The translations under genes and the position numbers were made by a program. This document shows, piece by piece, positions 26,088 to 35,518 of a stretch of 64,000 nt of DNA. Source of the DNA: Bosea sp. BIWAKO-01 (GTDB lineage Bacteria; Pseudomonadota; Alphaproteobacteria; Rhizobiales; Beijerinckiaceae); assembly GCF_001748145.1 (NCBI RefSeq), contig NZ_BCQA01000001.1, forward strand, positions 1,426,001 through 1,490,000, given 5' to 3'. Each line of letters begins with the position of its first letter. The first letter of the stretch is position 1. The notes under the pieces are model-generated. The model did not search any database. It was not told the origin of the DNA and saw only the letters and a list, made by a program, of their open reading frames with translations.

Positions 26088-29071
26088 GCCCGAAGCAGCC
26101 CTTCCGCCGCGACGATGGCGGCCTGATCGACCGGGCGAGCGCCGTCAGCTTCCGCTTCGATGGTCGCACCTATCAGGGTCATGCCGGCGACACGCTTGCA
26201 GCCGCGCTTCTGGCCAATGGCGTGCGCCTCGTCGGCCGATCCTTCAAGTACCACCGGCCCCGCGGCATCCTTTCGGCAGGTCCGGAGGAGCCGAATGCGC
26301 TCGTCGAACTGCGCTCCGGCGCGCGGCGCGAGCCCAATACGCGAGCGACCGTGACCGAGCTCTATGACGGGCTCGAGGCGCAGAGCCAGAACCGCTGGCC
26401 CTCGCTCGATTTCGACATCCTGTCGATCAACTCGCTGCTCGCGCCGGCGCTGACCGCGGGCTTCTACTACAAGACCTTCATGTGGCCGGCGGCCTTCTGG
26501 GAAAAACTCTACGAGCCGCTGATCCGCCGCGCCGCCGGTCTTGGTCGGGCCGCCATGGAGGAGGATCCCGACCATTACGAGAAAGCGTTCGCCTTTTGCG
26601 ACGTCCTCGTCATTGGCGCCGGGCCGGCCGGGATCTCCGCCGCACTGGCGGCCGGCCGCAGCGGCGCCCGCGTCATCCTGTGCGATGAGGATTTCCGACC
26701 GGGTGGCCGGCTGCTCGCCGACAAGCGCGAGATCGACGCCCGCGCCGGCTCCGAATGGGCTGCTGCCGCGCTGGCGGAACTCGCCAGCCTTCCCGATGTC
26801 CGGATCATGACACGCACGACAGTGTTTGGCGTCTATGACCACGGCATCTACGGCGCTGTCGAACGCGTCTGCGACCATCTGCCGGTGCCAGCTGCGTATC
26901 AGCCACGCCAGCGCTCCTGGCGCATCACCGCCAAACGCGCGGTGCTGGCGGCCGGCGCGATCGAGCGGCCTGTCGTCTTCGCCGGCAACGACACCCCCGG
27001 CGTCATGCTGGCAGGTGCGGTGCGAACCTATGTCAATCGCTACGCCGTACTGCCCGGGCGCGATGCTGTGGTCTTCACGACCGGCAATGATGGCTGGGCC
27101 ACGGCCCGCGATCTTGCTGCGGCTGGCGCAAAGGTCGCGGCGATCGTCGATCCGCGTCCGCAAGTGGATTCCGCATTGGTCGCACTCGGAAACGCGATCG
27201 GCGCGCGCGTCTTCGCCGGCAGCGCGGTCAGCCGCGCCACCGGCGGCAAGGCCCTCAAACAGGTCACGATCCGCGAAGCGTCCGGCCGCGAGACCAGCCT
27301 CGCCTGCGATCTGCTCGCCGTCTCGAATGGCTGGAATCCGACGCTGCACCTGACCTCGCATCAGAACACGCGGCCGGTCTGGGACGAGGCGATCCAGGCC
27401 TTCGTGCCGGGCACGATGCCCGCCGGCCTCAGCGCCGCCGGCAGCGCTGCCGGGCATTTCAGCCTGGCCGAGGCACTGACGGACGGCGCCCGCCTCGGCA
27501 GCGAAGCTGCCGCCGATTGCGGTTTCGCGGCGAAGCCGCCGGCTTCCGCAGCGAAGACCGATCCCGAAGCGGTCTCGGTTTCTCCGCTCTGGCGGGTCAA
27601 GGGCGGCAAGGGCAAGGCTTTCGTCGATTTCCAGAACGACGTGACCGATACAGATGTCGAGCTGGCGGCGCGCGAGGGGTTCCGACCGGTCGAACACCTG
27701 AAGCGTTACACCACGCTCGGGATGGCGACCGATCAGGGCAAGACCTCGAACATCTCCGGCCTCGCGATCATGGCCGAGCAGACAGGCAAGACCATTCCCG
27801 AGACGGGAACGACGATCTTCCGGCCGCCCTATACGCCTGTGGCCATCGGTGCACTGGCCGGCCACCATCGCGGCCCGGATTTCCGGCCGACGCGGCTTGC
27901 GCCCACCCATCAATGGTCGAAGGACCAGGGCGCCGTCTTCGTCGAGACCGGGCTCTGGCTGCGCGGGCAGTATTATCCGAAGCCCGGCGAGGACCACTGG
28001 CTGACCACCGTCAATCGCGAGGTGCTGGCCGTGCGCAACGGCGTCGGCATCTGCGATGTCTCGACCCTCGGCAAGATCGACATCCAGGGCGATGACGCCG
28101 CCGAGTTCCTGGAGCGGGTCTATATCAATGGCTGGAAGGCGTTGCCCGTAGGCAAGGCGCGCTATGGGCTGATGCTGCGCGAGGACGGCTTCGTCATGGA
28201 TGACGGCACGACCTCGCGCCTGGCCGAAACGCATTTTCTGATGACGACCACCACCGCGAACGCCGCCAAGGTGATGCAGCATCTCGAATTCTGCCATCAG
28301 GTGCTCTGGCCGACGCTCGATGTCCGCATGGTCTCGGTCTCGGAGCAGTGGGCACAGGTCGCGGTTGCCGGTCCAAAGGCTCGCGAGGTTCTGCGCGGCG
28401 TCGTCGATGCGCAGCACGATCTCTCGAACGAAGCTTGTCCCTATCTCGCGGCGCGCAGCGTCACCGTCGGCGGCGGCATCCCGGCACGGCTGTTCCGGAT
28501 CTCCTTTTCGGGGGAGCTCGCCTATGAGCTCGCCGTCCCGGCCGATCATGGCGATGCGATGATGCGCGCCCTGATGGCGGCGGGGTCGCCGTACGGGATC
28601 ACGCCCTATGGCACCGAGGCGCTCGGCGTGATGCGTATCGAGAAGGGCCATGTCGCGGGCAACGAACTCAACGGCCAGACCACGGCCCGCGATCTCGGCC
28701 TGGGCAGGATGATGTCCGCCAAGAAGGACTTCGTCGGTCGCGTCATGGCTGGGCGCGAAGCCCAGATCGAGTCGGATCGTCCCGCCCTGGTCGGCTTCAG
28801 GCCGGTGGAAATCGGGCAGCGACTGCGAGCCGGTGCGCATTTCATCGGCCTCGGCAAGCCTGCGGCGATGGAGCATGACGAGGGCTACATGACCTCGGTC
28901 GCCTATTCCCCGGTGCTGAAGCACTGGATCGGCCTCGGCCTCTTGAAGAATGGCCCCAAACGCATCGGCGAACGCGTCCGCGCCGTCGACCCGGTGCGCC
29001 ACGGCGATATCGTTCTCGAAATCTGCAATCCGGTCTTCGTCGATCCCGAAGGAGCGCGCCTCCATGGCTGA
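26084..29071 (+). CDS. soxA: Sarcosine oxidase alpha subunit
   Basis: The 995-residue subunit carries the NAD site and the folate-binding domain. It starts with a ferredoxin-like fold lacking cluster cysteines (FRFDGRTYQGHAGDTLAAAL, then SFKYHRPRGIL), as in all SoxA. A central pyridine-nucleotide/FAD domain follows (VLVIGAGPAGISAALAAGR near residue 173). The C-terminal GcvT-like aminomethyltransferase domain begins near residue 600 (GVGICDVSTLGKIDIQG). Full length. It overlaps soxG by eight bases. Confidence 0.97.
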   Translation: MSPKQPFRRDDGGLIDRASAVSFRFDGRTYQGHAGDTLAAALLANGVRLVGRSFKYHRPRGILSAGPEEPNALVELRSGARREPNTRATVTELYDGLEAQSQNRWPSLDFDILSINSLLAPALTAGFYYKTFMWPAAFWEKLYEPLIRRAAGLGRAAMEEDPDHYEKAFAFCDVLVIGAGPAGISAALAAGRSGARVILCDEDFRPGGRLLADKREIDARAGSEWAAAALAELASLPDVRIMTRTTVFGVYDHGIYGAVERVCDHLPVPAAYQPRQRSWRITAKRAVLAAGAIERPVVFAGNDTPGVMLAGAVRTYVNRYAVLPGRDAVVFTTGNDGWATARDLAAAGAKVAAIVDPRPQVDSALVALGNAIGARVFAGSAVSRATGGKALKQVTIREASGRETSLACDLLAVSNGWNPTLHLTSHQNTRPVWDEAIQAFVPGTMPAGLSAAGSAAGHFSLAEALTDGARLGSEAAADCGFAAKPPASAAKTDPEAVSVSPLWRVKGGKGKAFVDFQNDVTDTDVELAAREGFRPVEHLKRYTTLGMATDQGKTSNISGLAIMAEQTGKTIPETGTTIFRPPYTPVAIGALAGHHRGPDFRPTRLAPTHQWSKDQGAVFVETGLWLRGQYYPKPGEDHWLTTVNREVLAVRNGVGICDVSTLGKIDIQGDDAAEFLERVYINGWKALPVGKARYGLMLREDGFVMDDGTTSRLAETHFLMTTTTANAAKVMQHLEFCHQVLWPTLDVRMVSVSEQWAQVAVAGPKAREVLRGVVDAQHDLSNEACPYLAARSVTVGGGIPARLFRISFSGELAYELAVPADHGDAMMRALMAAGSPYGITPYGTEALGVMRIEKGHVAGNELNGQTTARDLGLGRMMSAKKDFVGRVMAGREAQIESDRPALVGFRPVEIGQRLRAGAHFIGLGKPAAMEHDEGYMTSVAYSPVLKHWIGLGLLKNGPKRIGERVRAVDPVRHGDIVLEICNPVFVDPEGARLHG

Positions 29072-29696
29072 CGCCGTGACAACTGCCTGGACGCCACGCG
29101 GCTCCTGGGCCGGCATTCTGGCCTCGGGCGCCTTTGGTGCCGCCGGGCAGCCCGGCATCACGATCGAGGCGCGCGACGGCCTTGGCATCGCCAGCCTGAT
29201 TGTCGGGGAGGGTCGGGTTGAGGCGCTTGCGCAGGCGCTCCAGGGCCGCACCGGACTCGGCCTGCCTGTGACGCCGCGCATCGTCTCCAGCACGAGCCAC
29301 AGTCTGGTCTGGGCCGGCCCGGATCAGTGGCATCTGATCGCGACGGACAGGAACGGGTTCGATGAACTGCTGCGCGATCTCGCGCCGCTGGCCGCCATCT
29401 CCGACCAGTCCGACGGGCGGGCTACGCTGCGGCTTTCCGGACCCAGGCTGCATGATGCCCTGGCGAAGGGCTGCATGCTCGATCTGCACCCGTCCGCCTT
29501 CCCGGTCGGCGCTACCGCCTTGACAAGCATCGCCTATATGGGTGTGCATCTCTGGCGGATCGCTGACGATCCGGACACCGGTGACGCCGTTTTCGAGATC
29601 ATGGTCGCACGCAGCATGGCAGGCAGTTTCTGGTCCTGGCTTTCCGCCTCCGCGGCGGAGTTCGGCTGCAAGGTGACGGCAACGGGACGAGGTTGA
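29064..29696 (+). CDS. soxG: Sarcosine oxidase gamma subunit
   Basis: A 210-residue subunit of the heterotetramer with a GcvT-like fold. Segments such as [31 protein letters not shown] and [16 protein letters not shown] match SoxG. I start at ATG 29064, overlapping the soxA end; the upstream open frame is read-through. purU follows after 83 bp. Confidence 0.94.
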   Translation: MADAVTTAWTPRGSWAGILASGAFGAAGQPGITIEARDGLGIASLIVGEGRVEALAQALQGRTGLGLPVTPRIVSSTSHSLVWAGPDQWHLIATDRNGFDELLRDLAPLAAISDQSDGRATLRLSGPRLHDALAKGCMLDLHPSAFPVGATALTSIAYMGVHLWRIADDPDTGDAVFEIMVARSMAGSFWSWLSASAAEFGCKVTATGRG

Positions 29697-29779
29697 GCGC
29701 AGCGCGTCGCGCGCCCTCCAAGCCGAAACCCGTCCCATTGTCCCAGCGAAGGGCCGCCCCTCGAAGGGCAGCATCAGCC

Positions 29780-30643
29780 ATGTCCGACCGCATTTCGATC
29801 CTCACCCTCTCCTGCCCCGACCGTCCAGGCATCGTCGCCGCCGTCTCGACGCTGCTGTTCGAGGCCGGCTGCAACATCCGTGACGCACAGCAGTTCGACG
29901 ACACCGAGACCGGCCGTTTCTTCATGCGCGTCGTCTTCGAGCGCCTCGCCGAGAGCAGGTCGCACGCCGAGATCACGGAAGCCTTCGGCGAACTGTCCCG
30001 GCGCTTCGCCATGGATTTCACCCTGCGCGAGCAGCATGTGCGGAAGCGCGTGATGCTGCTGGTCTCGAAATTCGACCACTGCCTCGCCGACCTGCTTTAT
30101 CGCTGGCGTATCGGCGAGCTGCCGATGGAGATCGCCGGCATCATCTCGAACCACGGTCGCGACAGCATCGCCTCGACCGATATCGGCGACCTCCCCTTCC
30201 ATCATTTGCCGATCACCCGACAGACCAAGATGGAGCAGGAGGCCCAGATCTGGCAGCTCGTGCATGAGACCCGGACCGATCTTGTCGTGCTTGCGCGCTA
30301 TATGCAGGTCCTGTCCGACGGGCTCTCGGCCAAGCTGCTTGGTCGCTGCATCAATATCCATCATTCCTTCCTGCCCGGCTTCAAGGGCGCCAAGCCCTAC
30401 CATCAGGCGCATGAGCGCGGCGTGAAGCTGATCGGCGCGACCGCCCATTACGTGACGCCCGATCTCGATGAGGGCCCGATCATCGAGCAGGATGTCGAGC
30501 GCATTTCGCATCGCGACACGCCCGACGCGCTGGTGCGCAAGGGCCGCGATATCGAGCGGCGGGTGCTGGCGCGCGCCGTGCTGCATCATCTCGAGGACCG
30601 CGTCGTTCTGAACGGCAAAAAGACCGTCGTCTTCACCGACTGA
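29780..30643 (+). CDS. purU: Formyltetrahydrofolate deformylase
   Basis: A cytoplasmic enzyme of 287 residues hydrolysing 10-formyl-THF to formate and THF, which recycles folate loaded by sarcosine and glycine breakdown. An N-terminal ACT domain ([17 protein letters not shown]) precedes a formyltransferase-like domain with [20 protein letters not shown] and [15 protein letters not shown], which hold the catalytic Asn/His/Asp set. The start ATG 29780 gives the family length. PurU as the last gene of a sox operon is a recurring arrangement. Confidence 0.95.
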   Translation: MSDRISILTLSCPDRPGIVAAVSTLLFEAGCNIRDAQQFDDTETGRFFMRVVFERLAESRSHAEITEAFGELSRRFAMDFTLREQHVRKRVMLLVSKFDHCLADLLYRWRIGELPMEIAGIISNHGRDSIASTDIGDLPFHHLPITRQTKMEQEAQIWQLVHETRTDLVVLARYMQVLSDGLSAKLLGRCINIHHSFLPGFKGAKPYHQAHERGVKLIGATAHYVTPDLDEGPIIEQDVERISHRDTPDALVRKGRDIERRVLARAVLHHLEDRVVLNGKKTVVFTD

Positions 30644-30691
30644 GGTCGCCGCGATCGGGGAGGTCCGAGTCGTCTCAATCGTTGCGGCATT

Positions 30692-30741
30692 CCTCCCACG
30701 CCTGGGAGGATGACAGCGGGTTTCCAGCCGTCCACGGCTGG
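30692..30741 (+). terminator. Two tandem hairpins after purU
   Basis: Hairpin one has arms CCTCCCA (30692-30698) and TGGGAGG (30703-30709). Hairpin two has perfect 8-bp arms CCAGCCGT (30724-30731) and ACGGCTGG (30734-30741). Both are in the 152-bp gap between purU and the membrane-protein gene. T-tracts are short, so termination is plausible but unproven. Confidence 0.45.
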
Positions 30742-30795
30742 GAGGCGTGGCGTTTCCACTTGCTGTTCCGCCACGCGGGCGGCAAGGAAGCATCG

Positions 30796-31314
30796 ATGGC
30801 ATCGTCACCTCTCCATCGTCTGGCAGTCGCGATCGGCCGCGTTGCTGCGCTGCCGCTACGAGGCCTGATCTCGTTCCTGATCCTGTTCGACGAGCTCGTG
30901 CGCCCGCTCTACCGCCCGGCGATTCGCTGGCTGTCGGAACGGCGGTTCGTGGCACGCGCCGAGGCGGCGATCGCCCAGATGCCGCGTTTTGCGATCCTGG
31001 CGCTGCTGGCAGCGCCGTTCGCAGTCGTTGAGCCTCTCAAGCTCGTCAGCCTCATCGTGATCGCGCGCGGCCATGTGATCAGCGGCCTGATCATGCTCGG
31101 GCTGGCGTATCTGACGAGCTTCGTGATCGTCGAGCGTATCTACAATGCCGGCCGGGAGAAGCTCCTCACCATCGGCTGGTTCGCGCGCGGAATGGCTGTC
31201 ATCACCGAATTGCGCGCGCGCGCGCTGGATTGGGTGAGGCGCAGTCCGATCCATGCCTTCATCCTGCGCACGCGCGACGCGGTCCGTTCATGGTGGCGCG
31301 CACGACGGATCTGA
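30796..31314 (+). CDS. Small hydrophobic membrane protein of unknown function
   Basis: A 172-residue protein I cannot place in a named family. ATG 30796 has AAGGAAG upstream; the frame extends to 30682 but those codons overlap the hairpins. It has two or three membrane segments (about residues 10-40, RFAILALLAAPFAVVEPLKLVSLIVI, and VISGLIMLGLAYLTSFVIV). An Arg/Trp-rich cytoplasmic tail follows (VRSWWRARRI at the end). The gene ends six bases from the convergent MFS gene with no terminator between. Confidence 0.7.
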   Translation: MASSPLHRLAVAIGRVAALPLRGLISFLILFDELVRPLYRPAIRWLSERRFVARAEAAIAQMPRFAILALLAAPFAVVEPLKLVSLIVIARGHVISGLIMLGLAYLTSFVIVERIYNAGREKLLTIGWFARGMAVITELRARALDWVRRSPIHAFILRTRDAVRSWWRARRI

Positions 31315-31320
31315 TGCAGG

Positions 31321-32544
31321 TCAGGCGACCTTGCGCGCGAGCACGAACAAGGCCCCGGTGGCAAGCAACGACAGCGACACCATGAGCCCCGCCGTTGGCA
31401 TCAGGCCAGCCCGCTCGATCAAAACCGCACAGACAAGCGGCGCCGCCGCCTTGACCACCAGCCCCGGCGCCGAGAGCTTGCCAAGCATCGCGCCGTATCC
31501 CGCCGGGCCGAAGAGCTGGAGCGGCACGGTTCCACGCACGATCGAGCTCAGTCCGACGCTGATCCCGTAGGCGATCGCAAAGAGACCGGCGAGCACTGCG
31601 GTCGTCTGGCCTGTCATCAGCAGGATGAAACCGAGCGGCATCATCGCCGCCGAAATCCATGCCGTGGTCACCGGCGAGAGAGAAGCGCCGAACAGCATCT
31701 CCGCCAGCCGTCCGGCGACCTGGGCGGGGCCGACCAGGGCACCGATACCCACCGCGACAGCGGCGCTCAGGCCCAGCCCCTGCAATATGCTCAGCAAATG
31801 CACCGACATGGCCGAAACGACGAAGCCCTGCAGCGAGAAGGCGAGAGCGAGCAGAACAAAGGCGAGCCGGCGCGCCTCGCCTTCGAGATAATCGGCATGG
31901 AGCAATGCCGGCACGCTCGCGGCATGCTCGCGCTCTGCGGCCCGTTTGACACGCCCTGGCAGCCCAAGGAGATGCAAGGGCACACAGAGCCCCAGCTGAA
32001 GCAGGCCGTAGAACCGGTAGATCTCGCGCCAGTCGAACTGTGCGAGCAGCGCCGTCGTCAGGGGCCAGAAGATCGTCAAGGCAAAGCCACCGATCAGAGT
32101 GAGCTGGCTGATCGAGCGCCGCGCGCCGGCACCGCGCGACTGCGTCAGTGCCGCAAAGGCGGCGTCGTAGAAGACCATGGTCGAGACCATGCCAAGGGCA
32201 ATCATCGCTACGAAATAGCTCGGGCCGCCGCGTGCCTCGGCGAGCGCCAGCAGCGCCAACCCGGCAAGAGCCGAACCGAGCGTCATCACCAGGCGTGCTC
32301 CTCGACGGTCCACCTGCCGGCCGACGACGGGAGCAACGACACCGCCGGCAAGAAGGCTCGCGGCGAACCCGGCATAGGTCCATTCAGGAGCCCATCCGAA
32401 GCTTGCGGTCATGCTTGGGGCCAGCACCGCGAAGGCATAGTAGAGGCAGCCATAGCCGGCGACCTGTGTCACGCCGAGGGTCAGGATGAGGCCGAGCCCA
32501 CGTCCCGTAGAGGGCACCGGCAAGGGCGAAGGCAGGCTCGGCAT
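31321..32544 (-). CDS. Major facilitator superfamily transporter
   Basis: A 407-residue inner-membrane transporter with about 12 hydrophobic segments. The cytoplasmic loop 2-3 motif is VVGRQVDRRGARLVMTLGSAL, the MFS motif A equivalent. It resembles MFS exporters with unassigned substrate. No neighbouring gene points to a cargo. It is divergent from exbB across a 377-bp gap. Confidence 0.85.
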   Translation of the reverse strand: MPSLPSPLPVPSTGRGLGLILTLGVTQVAGYGCLYYAFAVLAPSMTASFGWAPEWTYAGFAASLLAGGVVAPVVGRQVDRRGARLVMTLGSALAGLALLALAEARGGPSYFVAMIALGMVSTMVFYDAAFAALTQSRGAGARRSISQLTLIGGFALTIFWPLTTALLAQFDWREIYRFYGLLQLGLCVPLHLLGLPGRVKRAAEREHAASVPALLHADYLEGEARRLAFVLLALAFSLQGFVVSAMSVHLLSILQGLGLSAAVAVGIGALVGPAQVAGRLAEMLFGASLSPVTTAWISAAMMPLGFILLMTGQTTAVLAGLFAIAYGISVGLSSIVRGTVPLQLFGPAGYGAMLGKLSAPGLVVKAAAPLVCAVLIERAGLMPTAGLMVSLSLLATGALFVLARKVA

Positions 32545-32921
32545 CGAGATTAGATCATCCGGCTGACGGCATCACGGGGTGCGACCGGATGACCATTCTT
32601 CGACTCGCGGCCGGAGACAACGCCATCCTGCGAATACCTGAGCTGACATCATCGGCATGGGCGAGCGGACGACCGGTCGGCAGCAGCGGTGCGATAAAGT
32701 CTTACGTCGGACAGCGGCTGCCGCCGAGCGCGAACTGCCCAAACAATGGTTACAACTCGGCACAACCACAATCTTTATCTTTGACATTCGCTTTGTTAAT
32801 CGCCAGTAACGCGCCCATAGAAGTATTCATAGATTAGATTTTTTCTAAATTAATAGTACAACTATTGCCTTCATCCACGAAATGAACCGCCCATCATTCT
32901 GACAACAGAGAGCCAACCGGT
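32545..32921. other. 377-bp intergenic region upstream of exbB
   Basis: This gap separates the divergent MFS and exbB genes. Its right half is strikingly AT-rich compared with the rest of the window. It contains a TTGACA-like -35 box at 32781-32786 with a weak -10 (CAGTAA at 32804-32809), and an Irr-like dyad at 32834-32848. I see no small gene in it. The left part (32545-32750) shows nothing I can name. Confidence 0.6.
32834..32848 (+). promoter_or_regulatory. Irr/ICE-like inverted repeat before exbB
   Basis: TTAGAT-TTT-TTCTAA (32834-32848) differs in one base from a TTAGAA-N3-TTCTAA dyad. Iron-control elements of this kind are bound by Irr in Hyphomicrobiales. It lies 73 bp before exbB in an AT-rich patch, where iron control of a TonB system is expected. 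Confidence 0.5.
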
Positions 32922-33959
32922 ATGAGTGCCCAGGACGAGCCCCGCCGCAGTACAGCCACGACCACTCCTGCCGGTCGGGCAAAACGCAGCGCAGCGGGCA
33001 GCCTGCTGCTGGCACTGTCCCTCACATTTGGCCCCGCAATCGGCGCAAGTTTCGCACAGGCGCCCGCAAGCACGCCGGCTGCCCAGCAGCCCGCGCCACC
33101 GCCAAGCGCGACGCCTGCGACGCCGGCTCCGAGCATGGCCCCAAGCCCGAGCGGCGCCCATGAGCAAATGGCGGTCCCCCAGCAGCCACCTGCGCCGCAA
33201 GCCTCCGCCCCTGTCGCCGCTGCTGCGATTCCTCATGACCTTTCGCCCTGGGGTATGTTCATGGCGGCGGACATCGTCGTTAAGGCGGTGATGCTCGGGC
33301 TTGCCTTCGCCTCGCTGGTGACCTGGACGATCTGGCTCGCAAAGAGCCTCGAGCTGACGACTGCCAAGACCAGGGCGCGGCTGGCAGCACGCCGGCTGGA
33401 CGAGGCGGACAGCCTCGAGATTGCCGCCGAGAGGATCTCTGCCGGCCATGCACGGCGCAGCGTAGTCGCCGAGCTGGTTCAGGCCGCTCGCGATGAAGTC
33501 CGCCGTTCGGCTGATCTCTCGGATGACGGCATCAAGGAGCGCGTTGCGATCGCGCTGTCACGGCGCGAGGCCCGCGCCGGCCGGGACATGGCGAAGGGCA
33601 CCGGCCTGCTCGCGACGATCGGCTCCACTGCCCCCTTCGTCGGCCTGTTCGGCACTGTCTGGGGCATCATGAACTCCTTCATCGGCATCTCGCAGTCGAA
33701 GACCACCAATCTCGCCGTGGTCGCGCCCGGCATCGCCGAAGCGCTGCTGGCGACTGCGATCGGCCTCGTCGCGGCGATCCCCGCCGTCATCATCTACAAT
33801 GTCTTCTCGCGTTCGATCGCAGGCTACCGCGCCGTGCTGTCGGACGCCTCGGGCGATGTCCTGCGCCACCTCTCGCGCGACCTCGAGCGCGCTCGGCGCG
33901 CGGCGCAGCGCCCTGGCCGCTCGCTGCATGCGGTGCCGCCGTTGATGTCGGCGGAGTGA
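32922..33959 (+). CDS. exbB: ExbB, TonB-system proton channel subunit
   Basis: The inner-membrane proton channel that energises TonB with ExbD. The 345-residue protein has a signal-like hydrophobic stretch near residues 25-45 and a long Pro/Ala-rich periplasmic segment (about 46-105). Three membrane helices of the MotA/TolQ/ExbB fold follow, including [20 protein letters not shown] and [20 protein letters not shown]. The extended N-terminus is common in alphaproteobacterial ExbB. exbD follows after three bases. Confidence 0.94.
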   Translation: MSAQDEPRRSTATTTPAGRAKRSAAGSLLLALSLTFGPAIGASFAQAPASTPAAQQPAPPPSATPATPAPSMAPSPSGAHEQMAVPQQPPAPQASAPVAAAAIPHDLSPWGMFMAADIVVKAVMLGLAFASLVTWTIWLAKSLELTTAKTRARLAARRLDEADSLEIAAERISAGHARRSVVAELVQAARDEVRRSADLSDDGIKERVAIALSRREARAGRDMAKGTGLLATIGSTAPFVGLFGTVWGIMNSFIGISQSKTTNLAVVAPGIAEALLATAIGLVAAIPAVIIYNVFSRSIAGYRAVLSDASGDVLRHLSRDLERARRAAQRPGRSLHAVPPLMSAE

Positions 33960-33962
33960 ACG

Positions 33963-34418
33963 ATGGCCGTTTCGCTCAAGGATCCGCAGGACGGCGATCT
34001 GGCTGAGGTCTCCGAGATCAACGTCACGCCCTTCATCGACGTGATTCTCGTGCTGCTGATCATTTTCATGGTCGCGGCCCCGCTCTCCACCGTCGATGTC
34101 GCCGTCGATCTGCCCGTCTCCAACGCGCAGCCGCAGCCGCGCCCCGAGAAGCCCGTCTTTCTTACCGTGAAGGGCGATCTCTCGCTCGCGCTCGGCAACG
34201 ATCCTGTCCCGCGCGAAACGCTGCAGAGTGTCCTGGACCGGCAAACCAGCAGCGACCGTGAGCAGAGGGTCTTCCTGCGCGCCGACGGGACCGTCGCCTA
34301 TCGCGAGCTGATGGATGTGATGAACCTCCTGCGCAATGCCGGCTATCTGAAGATCGCGCTGGTCGGGCTCGAGGATACCGGCCAGGTGGCCGTGCCGGGT
34401 GCGGGTGCAAAGCCATGA
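33963..34418 (+). CDS. exbD: ExbD, TonB-system subunit
   Basis: A 151-residue protein with one N-terminal membrane helix: EINVTPFIDVILVLLIIFMV carries the conserved protonatable Asp in FIDVIL. A periplasmic domain follows. It works with ExbB and TonB; the gene sits between them and overlaps tonB by four bases. Confidence 0.96.
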   Translation: MAVSLKDPQDGDLAEVSEINVTPFIDVILVLLIIFMVAAPLSTVDVAVDLPVSNAQPQPRPEKPVFLTVKGDLSLALGNDPVPRETLQSVLDRQTSSDREQRVFLRADGTVAYRELMDVMNLLRNAGYLKIALVGLEDTGQVAVPGAGAKP

Positions 34419-35299
34419 AGACCGGGCCTGTTGATGGCGGCGTCTCGCGACGCGTCTGGCCGGCGCTGCTGCGCTGGAGCTCGGCGGGGCTCGTCGTCGT
34501 GGCGGCCCATGGCGGCATTGCCTGGCTGGCCTTGAGCTGGCGGCCGGGAGAGGCTGCGGCCGGCGCGCCCGAGCCTGCCGTGATGATCGAGCTTGCCGCG
34601 GTTTCCGTTGCGCCCGAGGCGCCCGCTGCCGACCTGCCCCCTGCCCCTCAGGCGACCGAGGCCGAGCCGCCCCCGCCCACCCCGGAGCCTGTCCCCGAGC
34701 CGATCAAGGAGCCGGAGCCGCCTCCGGAGCCCGAGGTGACACCCGAGCCGGTCCATCTGCCCGAGCCTGAGATCAAGCTGCCCGAACTGCCACAGCTGCC
34801 CGATGCCGCAGCTGTGCTCGCTCCCCCGCCTCCGCCTGCCCCCGAGAAGCCGAAGGTCGTCGAACGCAGGCCGACGCCGCCCAAGCCACGCGTCGCCGAG
34901 CGCCGCAAGCCGGTCGAGCGCGAGAAGCCGCGGGCCAAGGAGGCCGCCGCGCCCCCCGCCTCGGCCGCTCCCGCCGCTGCTCCGTCCTCCGCACCAACCG
35001 GCTCCGCTGCATCGCCCTCCGCCTCGACGGCGTCGTGGCGCGGCATGCTGATCGCCCATCTCAACCGCTACAAGCGCTTCCCGGGCGGCGCGCGTCCCGG
35101 CACGGTGCAGATTGCCTTCTCGATCGATCGGGGCGGGCGTGTCCTGTCCGCGCGACTCGCCGGTAGCTCCGGCGATGCCACGCTCGACGAGGAGGCCGTC
35201 AGCATGATCCGCAGGGCAAGCCCCGTCCCGGCGCCTCCCGCCGGCGTGGGCGGGGGCGGCACGATCTCGCTCGCGGTGCCGGTGCGTTACAACCGCTGA
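34415..35299 (+). CDS. tonB: TonB energy-transducing protein
   Basis: A 294-residue inner-membrane-anchored protein that transmits proton-motive energy to outer-membrane receptors. An N-terminal helix (LRWSSAGLVVVAAHGGIAWL) is followed by a long Pro/Glu/Lys-rich spacer (about residues 65-185, with PEPVPEPIKEPEPPPEPEV). The C-terminal TonB box-binding domain (about 205-294) contains YKRFPGGARPGTVQIAFSID. No receptor gene is adjacent. Confidence 0.94.
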   Translation: MKTGPVDGGVSRRVWPALLRWSSAGLVVVAAHGGIAWLALSWRPGEAAAGAPEPAVMIELAAVSVAPEAPAADLPPAPQATEAEPPPPTPEPVPEPIKEPEPPPEPEVTPEPVHLPEPEIKLPELPQLPDAAAVLAPPPPPAPEKPKVVERRPTPPKPRVAERRKPVEREKPRAKEAAAPPASAAPAAAPSSAPTGSAASPSASTASWRGMLIAHLNRYKRFPGGARPGTVQIAFSIDRGGRVLSARLAGSSGDATLDEEAVSMIRRASPVPAPPAGVGGGGTISLAVPVRYNR

Positions 35300-35518
35300 C
35301 CTGGCCTGTCTGGAGCGCGGCAGAGCGCAGGGGCCCCAGCCTTGCCGATGAGTGATCAGTGCCCGGCCATGCATTGCCGGCATTCCGCCCCGGCACGCCA
35401 CAGCCTATAGAAGGGGCCGGCCCCGTTCCGGCCTCTGGACCCGCGGATAGTCGTGCGCGATCCGGAGCGAGGACGCCCGATCCGAACCGCGATCCGGATT
35501 TGAAAAGACATCGTCATC

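Noticed and set aside
25979..29293. 1104-codon minus-strand frame opposite soxA/soxG
   Set aside because: It is antisense to the clearly coding soxA and soxG, has no recognisable domain and low-complexity composition. Such long frames are usual opposite GC-rich genes.
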